Shown here piece by piece: positions 1 through 9,637 of a stretch of DNA of 64,000 nt. Below the pieces are notes generated by a model. It was not told where the DNA came from. It ran no database searches and saw nothing but the letters and a program-made list of their open reading frames with translations. Each line of letters begins with the position of its first letter. The stretch's first letter is position 1. The translations under genes and the position numbers were made by a program. The stretch is from Zoogloea sp. LCSB751 (GTDB lineage: Bacteria > Pseudomonadota > Gammaproteobacteria > Burkholderiales > Rhodocyclaceae), in assembly GCF_002028455.1 (NCBI RefSeq), contig NZ_MWUM01000006.1, positions 124,001-188,000 on the forward strand, written 5' to 3'.

Positions 1-771
1 CAACACCTGGTCGCCAATGATGGCGAGGCACGGGTCTGGGCGACGCCGTTTGCGGTAGCGAAAAGCGAGACCGATACCACTAGCTGGCGCTATTACCGGA
101 CTGTGGGCGAAAGTGTCTGGGCCTTCGGAAAGACGCTGGAATCCTGGAATGGCAAGCCATTGCTGATCGACAGCTGTAGAAGTGCCACATTGTCGGATGG
201 TTTATACGTTGCCACAGCCTTAGTCGAGAGCCCCAGAGATCATGATCGCGAAGGCTTACCCTTCTCTACGCCAGTCGACATTATCGACCCAGAGGATTCC
301 GACGATTACTATCCGCTGGCCAGACAGGCCGCGGCACTGCTGAATTCGGGCGGTGATCCCATGGCGGCACTCGGCTGGAGCGGCGATTTCAGCCGGAACA
401 TGCTCTCGGCGAACGTCCGTCTTGGATCGACTGGCGACAGGACGTTGCAACTCGGTGCTTGGTGGCTACGCGTGTTCGACGCTCACCAGAGAGCATATCT
501 TTCACTCGAGCAATTTGACGCTGACGGCACGCGTATGAAGGCAGACAGTATCCCGCTTTACAAAACTACTCTGCGCCACGATGCCGAGAACAACATTCTC
601 ACAGTGCTTGGCGACTATGACCGAGAGGATGTTGCGACAATCCCGAATGTTTCGACTGAACAGATCGAACAGCTCCGACTAATGGTCAGTGAGCCAGCCG
701 ACAACCCATCGGCACCGGCCTATTGGGGACAAGGCGATATTCGGGGAGAATGGCCGCCACTGCCTAACTGA
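1..771 (+). CDS. Unknown protein, 5' end outside the window
   Basis: The reading frame is open from base 1, so the gene starts upstream; a GTG at 103 is only an internal candidate start. The visible 256 residues are soluble-looking, without signal peptide or membrane segment in this part, and rich in Asp, Trp and aromatic residues. I do not recognise a family. It runs in the same direction as the czc operon but is separated from czcI by 131 bp containing a weak stem (825-832 with 858-865), so it is probably a separate unit. Function unknown. Confidence 0.6.
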   Translation, partial: QHLVANDGEARVWATPFAVAKSETDTTSWRYYRTVGESVWAFGKTLESWNGKPLLIDSCRSATLSDGLYVATALVESPRDHDREGLPFSTPVDIIDPEDSDDYYPLARQAAALLNSGGDPMAALGWSGDFSRNMLSANVRLGSTGDRTLQLGAWWLRVFDAHQRAYLSLEQFDADGTRMKADSIPLYKTTLRHDAENNILTVLGDYDREDVATIPNVSTEQIEQLRLMVSEPADNPSAPAYWGQGDIRGEWPPLPN

Positions 772-902
772 AGCCGCTGCGGTGCGAAAACCGGCCAATG
801 CACCAATAGCCTAATGAGGATCCCAGCCCCGTTTGCCATTCTGCCTATCCGACGCAGACGGGGCTTGGCATTCCTCCACCAACCTCTGATAAACTTACTC
901 GG

Positions 903-1253
903 GTGAAAAAGCTGCTCGTGTTTCTTCTCGTGGTCATATTACCCTTCCAGTTCGCTTGGGCTGGGGTGGGTGTGTATTGCCAACACGAGACAGGCCAAGC
1001 CGCGCAGCACTTCGGCCACCACGATCACCAGCACAAAGCGCTTGGAGATCAGGGCAAGAGCGAGTCGGGCAAGGTTAACCCGAGCGCCGACAATGATTGC
1101 AGTTCCCATCTAAATGGCCACAACTGCTTTCTCAGTAGTCTGGAAGCTTTAGTCGTAGCTCCAATTGTGGTGTTCGACGGCTTCAGCCCGCATTACTTCG
1201 CATCGCATATCCCCGACGGGCCCGAGCGCCCTGATAGACAGCTCGCCGCGTAA
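903..1253 (+). CDS. czcI: CzcI-like periplasmic protein of the czc operon
   Basis: A 116-residue protein starting at GTG, with a clear signal peptide (residues 1-20, ending FQFAWA) followed by a mature part beginning with a Cys-Gln-His-Glu motif and a His-rich stretch (residues 36-46). This layout, including the ILPFQF core before the cleavage site, is that of CzcI, the small protein encoded first in czcICBA operons of Cupriavidus and thought to modulate their expression. It precedes czcC by 88 bp. The start has a poor ribosome-binding site, but the signal peptide supports it. Assignment rests on recognition of the family and on position. Confidence 0.8.
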   Translation: MKKLLVFLLVVILPFQFAWAGVGVYCQHETGQAAQHFGHHDHQHKALGDQGKSESGKVNPSADNDCSSHLNGHNCFLSSLEALVVAPIVVFDGFSPHYFASHIPDGPERPDRQLAA

Positions 1254-1341
1254 GCCCGGCGAGACATCCCCCTTTTTTCTGCGGCTGACGTAGCCGCCTT
1301 TTCGGTCTCGCCGGATTGTCCTGTTCATTTAGGAGAATTCG

Positions 1342-2682
1342 ATGCGTAGACCACGCACATCCCTGATCGGGCTGCTGGGGTTGGCAGCCACCATTTTCAA
1401 CCCCTTGGTTTCCCCTGCACTGGCGCAGTCTTCAACGGCGCCGGGCAACGTCAACTCGGCAGCCCTCCTGCCGAATCCACAGACCGGCAAACTCGAGCCG
1501 ATCGGGCCGCTGGGCCTGGCCGCCGCGATCGATCTCGCCCTGTCGGCCAACCCTACGTTGGCCGCTGCCGCGCGCGAATTGCAGGCCGTCGAGGGGGCCG
1601 TCATCCAGGCCGGCGTACGTCCCAACCCCGAAATTGCGACTCTGGTCGAGGACACCCAGAACAAGGCCACCCGCACGACGACCTTGCAGATCAATCAGGC
1701 CATCGAACTGGGCGGCAAGCGGGCCGCCCGTATCGAGTCGGCTGAACGCGGGCGTGACGTAGCCGCCGCCGATCTGGCCACCCAACGCCTGGAAATCCGT
1801 GCGGCGACCGTGGCAGCCTTCTTCGACGTGCTTGTCGCGCAAGAGCGCGTCCGGCTGGCCGAAGCGTTGCTTGACCTCGCCCAGCGTGCGACCCAGGCTG
1901 CGTCACGACGTGTCATGGCAGGCAAGGTTTCGCCGGTGGAGGAAACCAAAGCCCGGGTGGCGGAAGGATCCGTTCGGGTGGAGTTCAATCAGGCACAAGC
2001 GGAATTGGCGAGCGCACGCAAACGCCTGGCCGCGACCTGGGGTAATCCGTCACCGCGTTTTGAGCGGGCCGATGGACGAGCCGAGACATTGCCTGCCGTA
2101 CCAACGTCGGAAGAGATTACCAATCGTCTGGCGGCGTCCCCCGCCCTCGCTCGTGCTCGCCTCGAAGTCGATCGCCGCTCTGCGCTAGCGGAGGTCGAGC
2201 GGACGCGCCGGATACCTAACGTAACGGTGAGTCTAGGCGCCAAACGTGCCGAAGAGTTGGGGCGTGACCAAGCCGTTGTGGGCTTGTCGATTCCACTCCC
2301 ACTGTTTGATCGTAACCAGGGCAATCTGCTGGAAGCCTTGCGCCGTGCCGACAAGGCACGGGACGAACTGGCCGCGACGGAAGTCCGCCTCTCCACCGAA
2401 ATCGCCCAGGCCCACGAACGGCTCAAGGCGCTCAGCCTGGAAGTCGGGACCTTGCAGAAGGAAATTCTGCCGGGCGCCCAGAGTGCCTATGAGGCAGCCA
2501 GCAAGGGGTACGAGCTGGGCAAATTCAGCTTCCTAGAGGTGCTGGATGCACAGCGCACCTTTTTCCAGGCACGGTCCCAATACCTGCGAGCGCTGGCTGA
2601 CGCCCATCGGGCAGCGGCCGACATCGACCGCGTGCTTGGCGCCGTAGCTGCGTCATCCCCAATCGGCGGTGGACAACTCTAG
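1342..2682 (+). CDS. czcC: CzcC outer-membrane factor of Co/Zn/Cd efflux
   Basis: A TolC-family outer-membrane channel of 446 residues. It has an N-terminal signal peptide (cleavage near the ALAQS sequence, residues 28-32) and the two repeated long helical regions with Ala/Glu/Arg-rich heptads seen in CzcC/CusC proteins. The start at 1342 is preceded by AGGAG (1331-1335). It is 9 bp from czcB and shares the operon with czcB and czcA, so it should form the outer-membrane exit of the tripartite pump. Length and order match Cupriavidus CzcCBA. Confidence 0.93.
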   Translation: MRRPRTSLIGLLGLAATIFNPLVSPALAQSSTAPGNVNSAALLPNPQTGKLEPIGPLGLAAAIDLALSANPTLAAAARELQAVEGAVIQAGVRPNPEIATLVEDTQNKATRTTTLQINQAIELGGKRAARIESAERGRDVAAADLATQRLEIRAATVAAFFDVLVAQERVRLAEALLDLAQRATQAASRRVMAGKVSPVEETKARVAEGSVRVEFNQAQAELASARKRLAATWGNPSPRFERADGRAETLPAVPTSEEITNRLAASPALARARLEVDRRSALAEVERTRRIPNVTVSLGAKRAEELGRDQAVVGLSIPLPLFDRNQGNLLEALRRADKARDELAATEVRLSTEIAQAHERLKALSLEVGTLQKEILPGAQSAYEAASKGYELGKFSFLEVLDAQRTFFQARSQYLRALADAHRAAADIDRVLGAVAASSPIGGGQL

Positions 2683-2691
2683 GAATTCATC

Positions 2692-4296
2692 ATGAAAACA
2701 AATTTGAACAAACTCCGCTCCCAACTCAACAAGAAGCAGAGCATCGCCATCGCCATCATCCTGGTCGCAGGTTTGGCGATCAGCGCCGCGATCCTCGGCA
2801 CGGGGACATCCCAACCCGCCGGCGACGGCCATGGCCACGGCAGCCATGCCGAGTCAAAGGGACACGCCGATACCGAGCACCATGGCGGGCAAGCAACCGA
2901 TGGCCATGAACACGCCAAGGAGCACGGCGATGCCGAACATCATGAAGAGGGGCCACAAACCGGCCCTCACGGCGGGAAGCTTTTTGCCGAAGACGGCTTC
3001 GGCCTCGAAATCCTGCTGGCAGAAGAAGGCGGCGAACCCCGCTTCCGGGTCTGGCTCTTCCAGCAGGGCAAGCCGGTATCGCCCAGCACCGCCAAGGTTT
3101 CCGTTTCGCTTGCTCGGCCCGGTGGGGACAAGCAGGAAATCGCCTTCGCCGTGGAAAAGGACTATCTGAAGAGCGTCGTGGCGATTGAGGAGCCCCATGT
3201 CTTCGACGCGACCGTCGCGGCGCGGATGGCAAATGCCCCCTATCTCTTCACCTTTGCCCAGGAGGAAGGCAAGGTGGAACTGAGTGATGCGCAGGTTCAG
3301 GCCGCCGCTATCACCATTCAGAAAGCAGCGCCGGCCCGAATTCGAACCGCCGTGCAGTTGCCGGGAGAGATTCGCTTCAATGAAGATCGGACGGCCCACG
3401 TCGTCCCTCGGCTGGCCGGCGTGGTGGAAAGCGTTCCGGCCAACCTGGGGCAAACGGTGAAGAAGGGCCAGATTCTGGCTGTGATTGCCAGCACGGGTCT
3501 GTCTGAACAGCGCAGTGAATTGCTTTCTGCCCAGAAGCGCCTTGCCCTCGCGAAGTCGACTTATGAACGCGAAAAGAGGCTCTGGGAGGAAAAGATTTCC
3601 GCCGAGCAGGACTACCTCCAAGCGAAGCAGGTCCTGCAGGAAGCCGAAATCGCCATGGCTAACGCCCAGCAAAAACTCGTTGCCCTCGGCGCTTCCCCGC
3701 AAGCGACGGGAGCCCTCAACCGCTATGAAATCCGGGCTCCATTCGACGGCATGGTGGTGGAAAAACATATAGCCCTGGGCGAGGCCGTGAAAGAGGACGC
3801 CAGCATCTTCACCGTCTCCGACCTGTCCTCGGTCTGGGCCGAGATCATCGTACCCGCCAAGGATTTGAACACGGTCAGGGTCGGCGAACCGGCCATCGTG
3901 AAGGCCACTGCCTTCGACTCGAAGGCGGAAGGCAAGGTCTCCTATGTCGGCGCGCTCCTTGGCCAGGAAACCCGTACTGCCCGAGCGCGAGTGACGCTTC
4001 CCAATCCGCAGATGGCATGGCGCCCCGGACTCTTCGTCAACGTTGAGGTGCAGTCGGGCGAAGCAGATGTCCCGGTCGCCGTAGCAGCCGATGCCATCCA
4101 GACCGTCAATGACAAGCCCGTGATCTTCACCCGAGTACCCGGCGGCTTTGTCGCTCAACCGGTCACTCTGGGGCGATCCGACGGAAAGATCGTCGAAGTG
4201 GCCCGTGGCCTGAAACCGGGCATGTCCTACGCAGCCGCGGGAAGCTTCGTCGTCAAGTCGGAGCTGGGCAAGGGCAGTGCCGAGCACAGCCACTAA
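2692..4296 (+). CDS. czcB: CzcB membrane-fusion protein, His-rich N-terminus
   Basis: Periplasmic adaptor of the RND pump, 534 residues. One N-terminal membrane anchor (about residues 16-36) is followed by a strikingly His/Glu-rich segment (about residues 44-97) likely to bind zinc or cobalt in the periplasm. Then come the lipoyl/barrel-sandwich halves either side of an alpha-helical hairpin (about 270-330) and the beta-barrel and membrane-proximal domains. It joins CzcC to CzcA. The gene follows czcC by 9 bp and precedes czcA by 15 bp. The His-rich insertion is typical of CzcB rather than of multidrug adaptors. Confidence 0.93.
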   Translation: MKTNLNKLRSQLNKKQSIAIAIILVAGLAISAAILGTGTSQPAGDGHGHGSHAESKGHADTEHHGGQATDGHEHAKEHGDAEHHEEGPQTGPHGGKLFAEDGFGLEILLAEEGGEPRFRVWLFQQGKPVSPSTAKVSVSLARPGGDKQEIAFAVEKDYLKSVVAIEEPHVFDATVAARMANAPYLFTFAQEEGKVELSDAQVQAAAITIQKAAPARIRTAVQLPGEIRFNEDRTAHVVPRLAGVVESVPANLGQTVKKGQILAVIASTGLSEQRSELLSAQKRLALAKSTYEREKRLWEEKISAEQDYLQAKQVLQEAEIAMANAQQKLVALGASPQATGALNRYEIRAPFDGMVVEKHIALGEAVKEDASIFTVSDLSSVWAEIIVPAKDLNTVRVGEPAIVKATAFDSKAEGKVSYVGALLGQETRTARARVTLPNPQMAWRPGLFVNVEVQSGEADVPVAVAADAIQTVNDKPVIFTRVPGGFVAQPVTLGRSDGKIVEVARGLKPGMSYAAAGSFVVKSELGKGSAEHSH

Positions 4297-4311
4297 GCGA
4301 GGGAGCCGATT

Positions 4312-7300
4312 ATGTTTGAACGCATTATCCGTCTGGCCATCGAGCATCGCTGGCTGGTACTGCTCACCGTCATCGGTATGGCCGGGCTGGGCATTTACAA
4401 CTACCAGCGCCTGCCCATCGATGCTGTGCCGGACATCACCAATGTCCAGGTCCAGATCAACACCGCTGCGCCCGGCTATTCCCCACTCGAGGTGGAGCAG
4501 CGGGTCACCTATCCCGTAGAAACGGTGATGGCGGGTCTCCCGAATCTGGAACAGACCCGCTCGCTCTCACGCTACGGGCTCTCCCAGGTGACGGTGATTT
4601 TCAAGGACGGCACGGACATCTACTTTGCCCGCCAACTCGTCAATCAGCGCATCCAGGAGGCCCGTGAAAAGCTGCCGGCCGGAATTGCTCCAGCGATGGG
4701 GCCGATCTCGACCGGACTTGGGGAAATCTACTTGTGGACCGTCGAAGCCAAGGAAGGCGCCAAGAAGCCCGACGGCACGCCCTACACGCCGACCGATCTG
4801 CGCGAAATCCAGGACTGGATCATCAAGCCCCAGTTGCGCAATGTACCCGGGGTCACCGAGATCAATTCCATCGGCGGCTACGCCAAGGAATACCAAGTGG
4901 CGCCCAGCCCGGAAAAGCTCGCGTCCTATGGCCTGACCTTGCAGGAGCTGGTGACCGCCATCGACCGCAACAACAACAATGTCGGTGCCGGCTACATCGA
5001 GAAGCGCGGTGAGCAATACCTGGTTCGCGCCCCAGGCCAGGTGCATTCAATGGAAGATATCCGTAATGTCATTCTCGGCAATGTCCAGGGCGTACCCATC
5101 CGTATCCGCGACGTAGCGGAAGTCAGCATCGGCCGCGAATTGCGTACCGGCGCTGCCACCGACAATGGCCGCGAGGTGGTGCTGGGGACCGTCTTCATGT
5201 TGATCGGCCAGAACAGCCGAACCGTCTCCCGGGCAGTTGACGCGAAGATGGTCGAGATCAACCGCAGCCTGCCGGAGGGCATTCATGCTGTGACGGTCTA
5301 CGACCGGACCGTACTGGTGGATAAGGCCATCAACACGGTCAAGAAGAACCTCCTCGAAGGAGCGATCCTGGTCATCGCCATTCTCTTCTTGTTCCTGGGC
5401 AATCTACGGGCGGCGGTCATCACTGCCATGGTGATTCCCCTCTCCATGCTGTTCACCTTCACCGGCATGGTGACCTACCAGGTCAGCGCCAACCTGATGA
5501 GCCTGGGCGCCCTCGACTTCGGGATCATCATCGACGGCGCGGTCGTCATCGTCGAGAACTGCGTGCGCCGTCTGGCCCACGCCCAAGCCCACCATGGGCG
5601 GGCACTAACCCGGACAGAACGCTTCCACGAAGTCTTCGCCGCCTCGCAGGAGGCACGCCGGGCACTGCTCTTCGGCCAACTCATCATCATGATTGTCTAT
5701 CTGCCCATCTTCGCCCTGACCGGTGTGGAAGGAAAGATGTTCCATCCGATGGCCTTTACCGTCGTGACGGCCCTGGTTGGCGCCATGATCCTGTCGGTGA
5801 CCTTCATTCCAGCAGCCGTTGCGCTCTTCATGAGTGCCCCGGTTGCCGAGAAGGAGAACAGGCTGATGTTGGCTGCCAAGCGCTGGTACGAACCCACGCT
5901 GGATCGTGTCATGTCCAACCAGCCGGTCGTACTCGTCTTCGCGACTGTCATGATCCTTTTGTCCGGTTTGTTGGCGACGCGCATGGGGAGTGAATTCGTT
6001 CCCAGCCTGAACGAAGGGGATTTCGCTATCCAGGCCCTGCGCATCCCTGGCACCAGTCTGTCGCAGTCGATCACGATGCAGCAGCAACTGGAAAAACGGC
6101 TGAAGACGGATTTCCCGGAAATCGATCGCGTCTTTGCTCGCACCGGGACCGCCGAAATTGCCTCCGATCCGATGCCGCCGAATATCTCCGACGGCTACAT
6201 CATGCTGAAGCCGCAGGATCAATGGCCGGAGCCCAAGAAATCCCGGGACGAGTTGCTGGCCGCTGTGCAGGAAGTGGTTGGCAGTTTGCCGGGCAACAAT
6301 TACGAGTTCTCCCAGCCTATCCAGCTGCGCTTCAACGAATTGATCTCCGGCGTGCGCAGCGACGTGGCGGTGAAGGTCTTTGGCGATGACATGAATGTCA
6401 TGAACGACACTGCAGCTCGCATCGCCGCCATCCTGGAAAAGATCCCCGGCGCTTCAGAAGTCAAGATCGAGCAAACCACGGGTCTGCCCATGCTCACGGT
6501 GGACATCGATCGTGACAAGACCGCCCGTTACGGCCTCAACGTCGGCGATGTGCAGGAAACCATCTCCACGGCGATCGGGGGACGGGAGGCGGGCACGATG
6601 TTCGAAGGCGACCGTCGTTTCGACATCGTGGTGCGTTTGCCTGAAACCTTGCGTGCCGATCTCGATGCCTTACAACGCCTGCCGATCGCGTTGCCGCGTA
6701 CGAACGGAAAAAGCGAGGGCCGCACGACCTACATTCCCTTGGGCGAGGTTGCCAGCCTCCAACTGGCCCCCGGACCGAACCAGGTTAGTCGCGAAAACGG
6801 CAAGCGCCGGGTTGTAGTCAGCGCCAATGTGCGAGGCCGCGATATCGGCTCCTTCGTGGCGGAGGCGCAGCGTCGTTTGGAGGAGGTGAAGGCGCCTGCC
6901 GGCTATTGGACTGCCTGGGGCGGGACGTTCGAGCAGTTGGAGTCGGCCACCCGGCGGCTGCAGATCGTTGTTCCCGTCGCGCTATTGCTGGTCTTCACGC
7001 TGCTTTTCGCCATGTTCGGTAACGTCAAGGACGGCTTACTCGTCTTCAGCGGCATTCCCTTCGCGCTGACTGGCGGCTTTATCGCACTATGGCTGCGAGG
7101 TATTCCATTGTCGATCTCCGCGGCAGTTGGCTTTATCGCCCTCTCGGGCGTCGCGGTGTTGAACGGCTTGGTCATGATCTCTTTCATCCGCAACCTGCGT
7201 GAGGAAGGCCGGCCGCTCGATGCCGCCATCCGGGAAGGCGCGCTCACCCGCCTGCGACCGGTATTGATGACAGCGTTGGTGGCCTCTCTCGGTTTCGTAC

Positions 7301-7491
7301 CGATGGCCATCGCGACCGGCACCGGTGCCGAAGTCCAGCGGCCGCTGGCGACGGTGGTGATCGGCGGGATCCTGTCTTCGACTGCGCTCACCTTGCTCGT
7401 CTTGCCCATTCTCTATCGCCTCGCCCACGGCAAGGATGCCGATGAGGAAGACTTCACCACCGACCCAGTGCCCGGGCCGAGCGAGGCATAG
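4312..7491 (+). CDS. czcA: CzcA heavy-metal RND transporter
   Basis: Inner-membrane proton/cation antiporter of the HME-RND family, 1059 residues. Twelve membrane segments in the usual 1+5+1+5 arrangement are visible. The fourth segment carries DFG-x4-DGA-x5-EN; reading from the start codon the acidic residues are D402, D408 and E415, the same numbers as the proton-relay residues of Cupriavidus CzcA. This signature belongs to the Co/Zn/Cd subgroup (HME1) rather than the copper/silver CusA group. A ribosome-binding site (GCGAGGGAG) lies just upstream. It completes the czcCBA pump. Confidence 0.96.
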   Translation: MFERIIRLAIEHRWLVLLTVIGMAGLGIYNYQRLPIDAVPDITNVQVQINTAAPGYSPLEVEQRVTYPVETVMAGLPNLEQTRSLSRYGLSQVTVIFKDGTDIYFARQLVNQRIQEAREKLPAGIAPAMGPISTGLGEIYLWTVEAKEGAKKPDGTPYTPTDLREIQDWIIKPQLRNVPGVTEINSIGGYAKEYQVAPSPEKLASYGLTLQELVTAIDRNNNNVGAGYIEKRGEQYLVRAPGQVHSMEDIRNVILGNVQGVPIRIRDVAEVSIGRELRTGAATDNGREVVLGTVFMLIGQNSRTVSRAVDAKMVEINRSLPEGIHAVTVYDRTVLVDKAINTVKKNLLEGAILVIAILFLFLGNLRAAVITAMVIPLSMLFTFTGMVTYQVSANLMSLGALDFGIIIDGAVVIVENCVRRLAHAQAHHGRALTRTERFHEVFAASQEARRALLFGQLIIMIVYLPIFALTGVEGKMFHPMAFTVVTALVGAMILSVTFIPAAVALFMSAPVAEKENRLMLAAKRWYEPTLDRVMSNQPVVLVFATVMILLSGLLATRMGSEFVPSLNEGDFAIQALRIPGTSLSQSITMQQQLEKRLKTDFPEIDRVFARTGTAEIASDPMPPNISDGYIMLKPQDQWPEPKKSRDELLAAVQEVVGSLPGNNYEFSQPIQLRFNELISGVRSDVAVKVFGDDMNVMNDTAARIAAILEKIPGASEVKIEQTTGLPMLTVDIDRDKTARYGLNVGDVQETISTAIGGREAGTMFEGDRRFDIVVRLPETLRADLDALQRLPIALPRTNGKSEGRTTYIPLGEVASLQLAPGPNQVSRENGKRRVVVSANVRGRDIGSFVAEAQRRLEEVKAPAGYWTAWGGTFEQLESATRRLQIVVPVALLLVFTLLFAMFGNVKDGLLVFSGIPFALTGGFIALWLRGIPLSISAAVGFIALSGVAVLNGLVMISFIRNLREEGRPLDAAIREGALTRLRPVLMTALVASLGFVPMAIATGTGAEVQRPLATVVIGGILSSTALTLLVLPILYRLAHGKDADEEDFTTDPVPGPSEA

Positions 7492-7501
7492 CGTTTTCCA
7501 G

Positions 7502-7550
7502 GTGTGACCGGTGGTATGGCGCCAGATGCGGCAAAAGCTGTCGGTCACAC
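7502..7550. repeat. Perfect 9-bp inverted repeat after czcA
   Basis: GTGTGACCG at 7502-7510 is matched by CGGTCACAC at 7542-7550, with 31 bp between. It starts 11 bp after the czcA stop and ends 29 bp before the zinc-ribbon gene. No T tract follows directly, so it is not a clean intrinsic terminator; an operator or an RNA structure that adjusts downstream expression are both possible. Confidence 0.5.
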
Positions 7551-7578
7551 TTTAATCCACTCACCTACGGAGGTTGAT

Positions 7579-7884
7579 ATGGGATTCTTTGAAAAACTCT
7601 TGCGAGGAGCCGCTGGTTCGCATGGCGGAGGTCATCATGGCGGTGACCGGAACAGCGGCCATCATGGCTGGGGGAACAGTTATCCCTCAAATTCAGCGCC
7701 ACCCACCAATAGCGCTGCTGGTAGCCTCTCATGCCCGAAGTGCGGCTCCGCGACCACCCCTGGGGGTCGCTACTGCGCCCAATGCGGCACAGCCTTGGTT
7801 CCCGGCAATTGTGCGGCCTGCAATGCGAACCTCGCCCCGGGGACGAAGTTTTGTCCGAATTGCGGCAAGGCGCAGCAGCCATGA
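7579..7884 (+). CDS. Small His-rich protein with two zinc ribbons
   Basis: A 101-residue soluble protein. The N-terminal third is Gly/His-rich (about residues 13-32, HGGGHHGG and following). The rest carries two treble-clef style zinc ribbons, each with CxxC pairs: CPKC with CAQC, then CAAC with CPNC. The start at 7579 is chosen over an upstream in-frame codon at 7504 because GGAGG lies 8 bp before it and the upstream part covers the inverted repeat. Located between czcA and czcD, it could buffer or sense zinc in the cytoplasm; that role is inferred from motifs and position only. Confidence 0.75.
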   Translation: MGFFEKLLRGAAGSHGGGHHGGDRNSGHHGWGNSYPSNSAPPTNSAAGSLSCPKCGSATTPGGRYCAQCGTALVPGNCAACNANLAPGTKFCPNCGKAQQP

Positions 7885-7902
7885 GCTTGGTGCCGACATT
7901 TC

Positions 7903-8118
7903 ATGCTTAAGCACATGATCCACAGCCACCTTGAGTTTCGACTACTCATGGTCACCTTAGGGATGATGCTCACCCTTCTGGCACTTTACGGATGGGTTTG
8001 CTGGCGGGAAGGTAGGCGCGGCAAGGCACCCAAATTTTCGGAAAACCTTCGGCGTCGTCTCCAGATGACGAAGCAGAAATGGAAGCGACGCCACGATGAT
8101 CAAGGAGGGGCCGCATGA
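7903..8118 (+). CDS. Small single-span membrane protein
   Basis: A 71-residue protein with one hydrophobic segment (about residues 13-33) followed by a strongly basic tail (Arg/Lys-rich, residues 36-65). It begins 18 bp after the zinc-ribbon gene and its stop overlaps the czcD start in ATGA, so translation is probably coupled. I recognise no family. By its position it may be an accessory to the CDF transporter, but nothing in the sequence proves it. Confidence 0.6.
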   Translation: MLKHMIHSHLEFRLLMVTLGMMLTLLALYGWVCWREGRRGKAPKFSENLRRRLQMTKQKWKRRHDDQGGAA

Positions 8119-9059
8119 GTGCGAGCCACACCCACGCGCTCCCGAGCACCGAAAACGAGCGTGCCCTGCGCTTTGCTCTGGCGCTGACCGGCAGTTTCCT
8201 GGTTGCCGAAGTCATTGGCGGCGTACTGACCGGCAGCTTAGCTCTCATCTCGGATGCCGCGCACATGTTGACCGATGCTGCCGCGCTCGCCATCGCATTG
8301 GCGGCCATCCGCATTGCCCGGCGCCCGGCCGATCGCCGACGAACCTATGGCTACCACCGCTTTGAGATTCTGGCAGCTGCCTTCAATGCCATGCTGCTGT
8401 TTGCCGTGGCGCTCTACATCCTGGTTGAGGCTTACCGGCGATTCACCTCCCCGCCCGAAATCCATTCGGTTGGGATGCTCGTGATCGCCAGTATCGGCCT
8501 CATCGTCAATCTGATCAGCATCCGCCTGCTGAGCAGAGGACAGTCAGATAGCCTCAACGTAAAGGGTGCCTATCTCGAAGTGTGGAGCGACCTTCTGGGG
8601 TCGATTGGCGTGATCGTGGGCGCGGTGGTGATTCAGCTAACCGGCTGGTCCTGGGTAGATCCGCTTGTGGCTGTCGCCATTGGCCTCTGGGTTTTGCCAC
8701 GCACCTGGATCTTGCTGAAGGACAGTCTGAATATCCTGCTCGAAGGCGTGCCCGAAGGCATCGACTTAGAAGAGGTGGAGCAGGCCATGCTGGCTGTGCC
8801 AGGCGTACTCGGCGTCCATGACCTGCACGTCTGGGCGCTGACGACCGGCAAGACCAGCCTGACCGCGCATGTGGTCTATGACCAGACTTACTCCCCCGAA
8901 GACGCTTTGATGCCCGCCTTACAGACGGTGTTGGCCAACCGCTTCAGGGTAGTCCACACGACGTTGCAGTGCGAAACCAAACCCTGTGCGCGCCAACCGC
9001 AAGGCTGCACCATCGCCGACAGCACATCCGAGCACGGCGACAACCCTAATTTTCATTAA
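8115..9059 (+). CDS. czcD: CzcD cation diffusion facilitator
   Basis: CDF-family Zn/Co/Cd exporter of 314 residues. Six membrane segments are visible, with the HMLTD metal-site motif in the second and EVWSD in the fifth, the pairing I associate with CzcD-type transporters, then a cytoplasmic C-terminal dimerisation domain (about residues 205-300). It exports metal from cytoplasm to periplasm and so feeds the CzcCBA pump. The start overlaps the preceding small gene by 4 bp. The C-terminal tail with two Cys and several His may add a metal site. Confidence 0.93.
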   Translation: MSASHTHALPSTENERALRFALALTGSFLVAEVIGGVLTGSLALISDAAHMLTDAAALAIALAAIRIARRPADRRRTYGYHRFEILAAAFNAMLLFAVALYILVEAYRRFTSPPEIHSVGMLVIASIGLIVNLISIRLLSRGQSDSLNVKGAYLEVWSDLLGSIGVIVGAVVIQLTGWSWVDPLVAVAIGLWVLPRTWILLKDSLNILLEGVPEGIDLEEVEQAMLAVPGVLGVHDLHVWALTTGKTSLTAHVVYDQTYSPEDALMPALQTVLANRFRVVHTTLQCETKPCARQPQGCTIADSTSEHGDNPNFH

Positions 9060-9087
9060 CCAATTTACCAACTGACATGGAGCTCCC

Positions 9088-9513
9088 ATGAAACCTTCCA
9101 CGGTACTTTCCGCTTTTCTATTCGCTTGCTTCGTCAATCTGGCATCCGCTGCGGACGATCATAAGGGCCATGCCCACAACGAAAAGCCGGGCCAGGCGCA
9201 TACCCATGATGCCAAGCCCCAGCACGATGGCGTCGTATCGGTCGTCAAAGACATCAACTACGAGCTGGTGGCGAAGGTTGATTCCCTCACCCTCTACGTG
9301 ACTGATCACAATCAGCCTGTCGACACCCGGAATGCGTCAGCTACCGTAACGCTCCTGTCCGCATCAGACAAGATCGAAGTCAAATTGCTGCCAGCCGGAG
9401 GTAACCAGTTGCGTGCCCAGGGGACCTTCAAGATCCAAGCCGGCACAAAAGCTGTCGCCTTGGTCAAACTCGGCGACATGTCCGGCCAGAGTGTTCGTTT
9501 CATCCTGAATTAG
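9088..9513 (+). CDS. His-rich periplasmic protein of the metal cluster
   Basis: A 141-residue exported protein. A signal peptide (residues 1-22, cleavage after ASA) is followed by a His/Lys-rich linker (about residues 24-48, with HKGHAH and HTHD) and a compact beta-rich domain of about 90 residues. It starts 28 bp after czcD with GGAG upstream, so it probably shares that transcript. The likely role is binding metal in the periplasm, as small czc accessory proteins do. It is not an obvious CzcE and I leave it unnamed. Confidence 0.75.
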   Translation: MKPSTVLSAFLFACFVNLASAADDHKGHAHNEKPGQAHTHDAKPQHDGVVSVVKDINYELVAKVDSLTLYVTDHNQPVDTRNASATVTLLSASDKIEVKLLPAGGNQLRAQGTFKIQAGTKAVALVKLGDMSGQSVRFILN

Positions 9514-9637
9514 ACGATGGTCACTGCACCGCCCATTCGTTCGCTGACAGCCGAGGCAAGGCCTGCAGTGCACAGCGTGGGCGATGCTTTTCCACGGCCG
9601 ATCGCCACCACCGCCGTATTTCATCCAACGAGGTCCG

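Noticed and set aside
825..865. Stem AGCCCCGT/ACGGGGCT between the first gene and czcI as terminator
   Set aside because: The arms are perfect but separated by 25 bases and not followed by a T tract.
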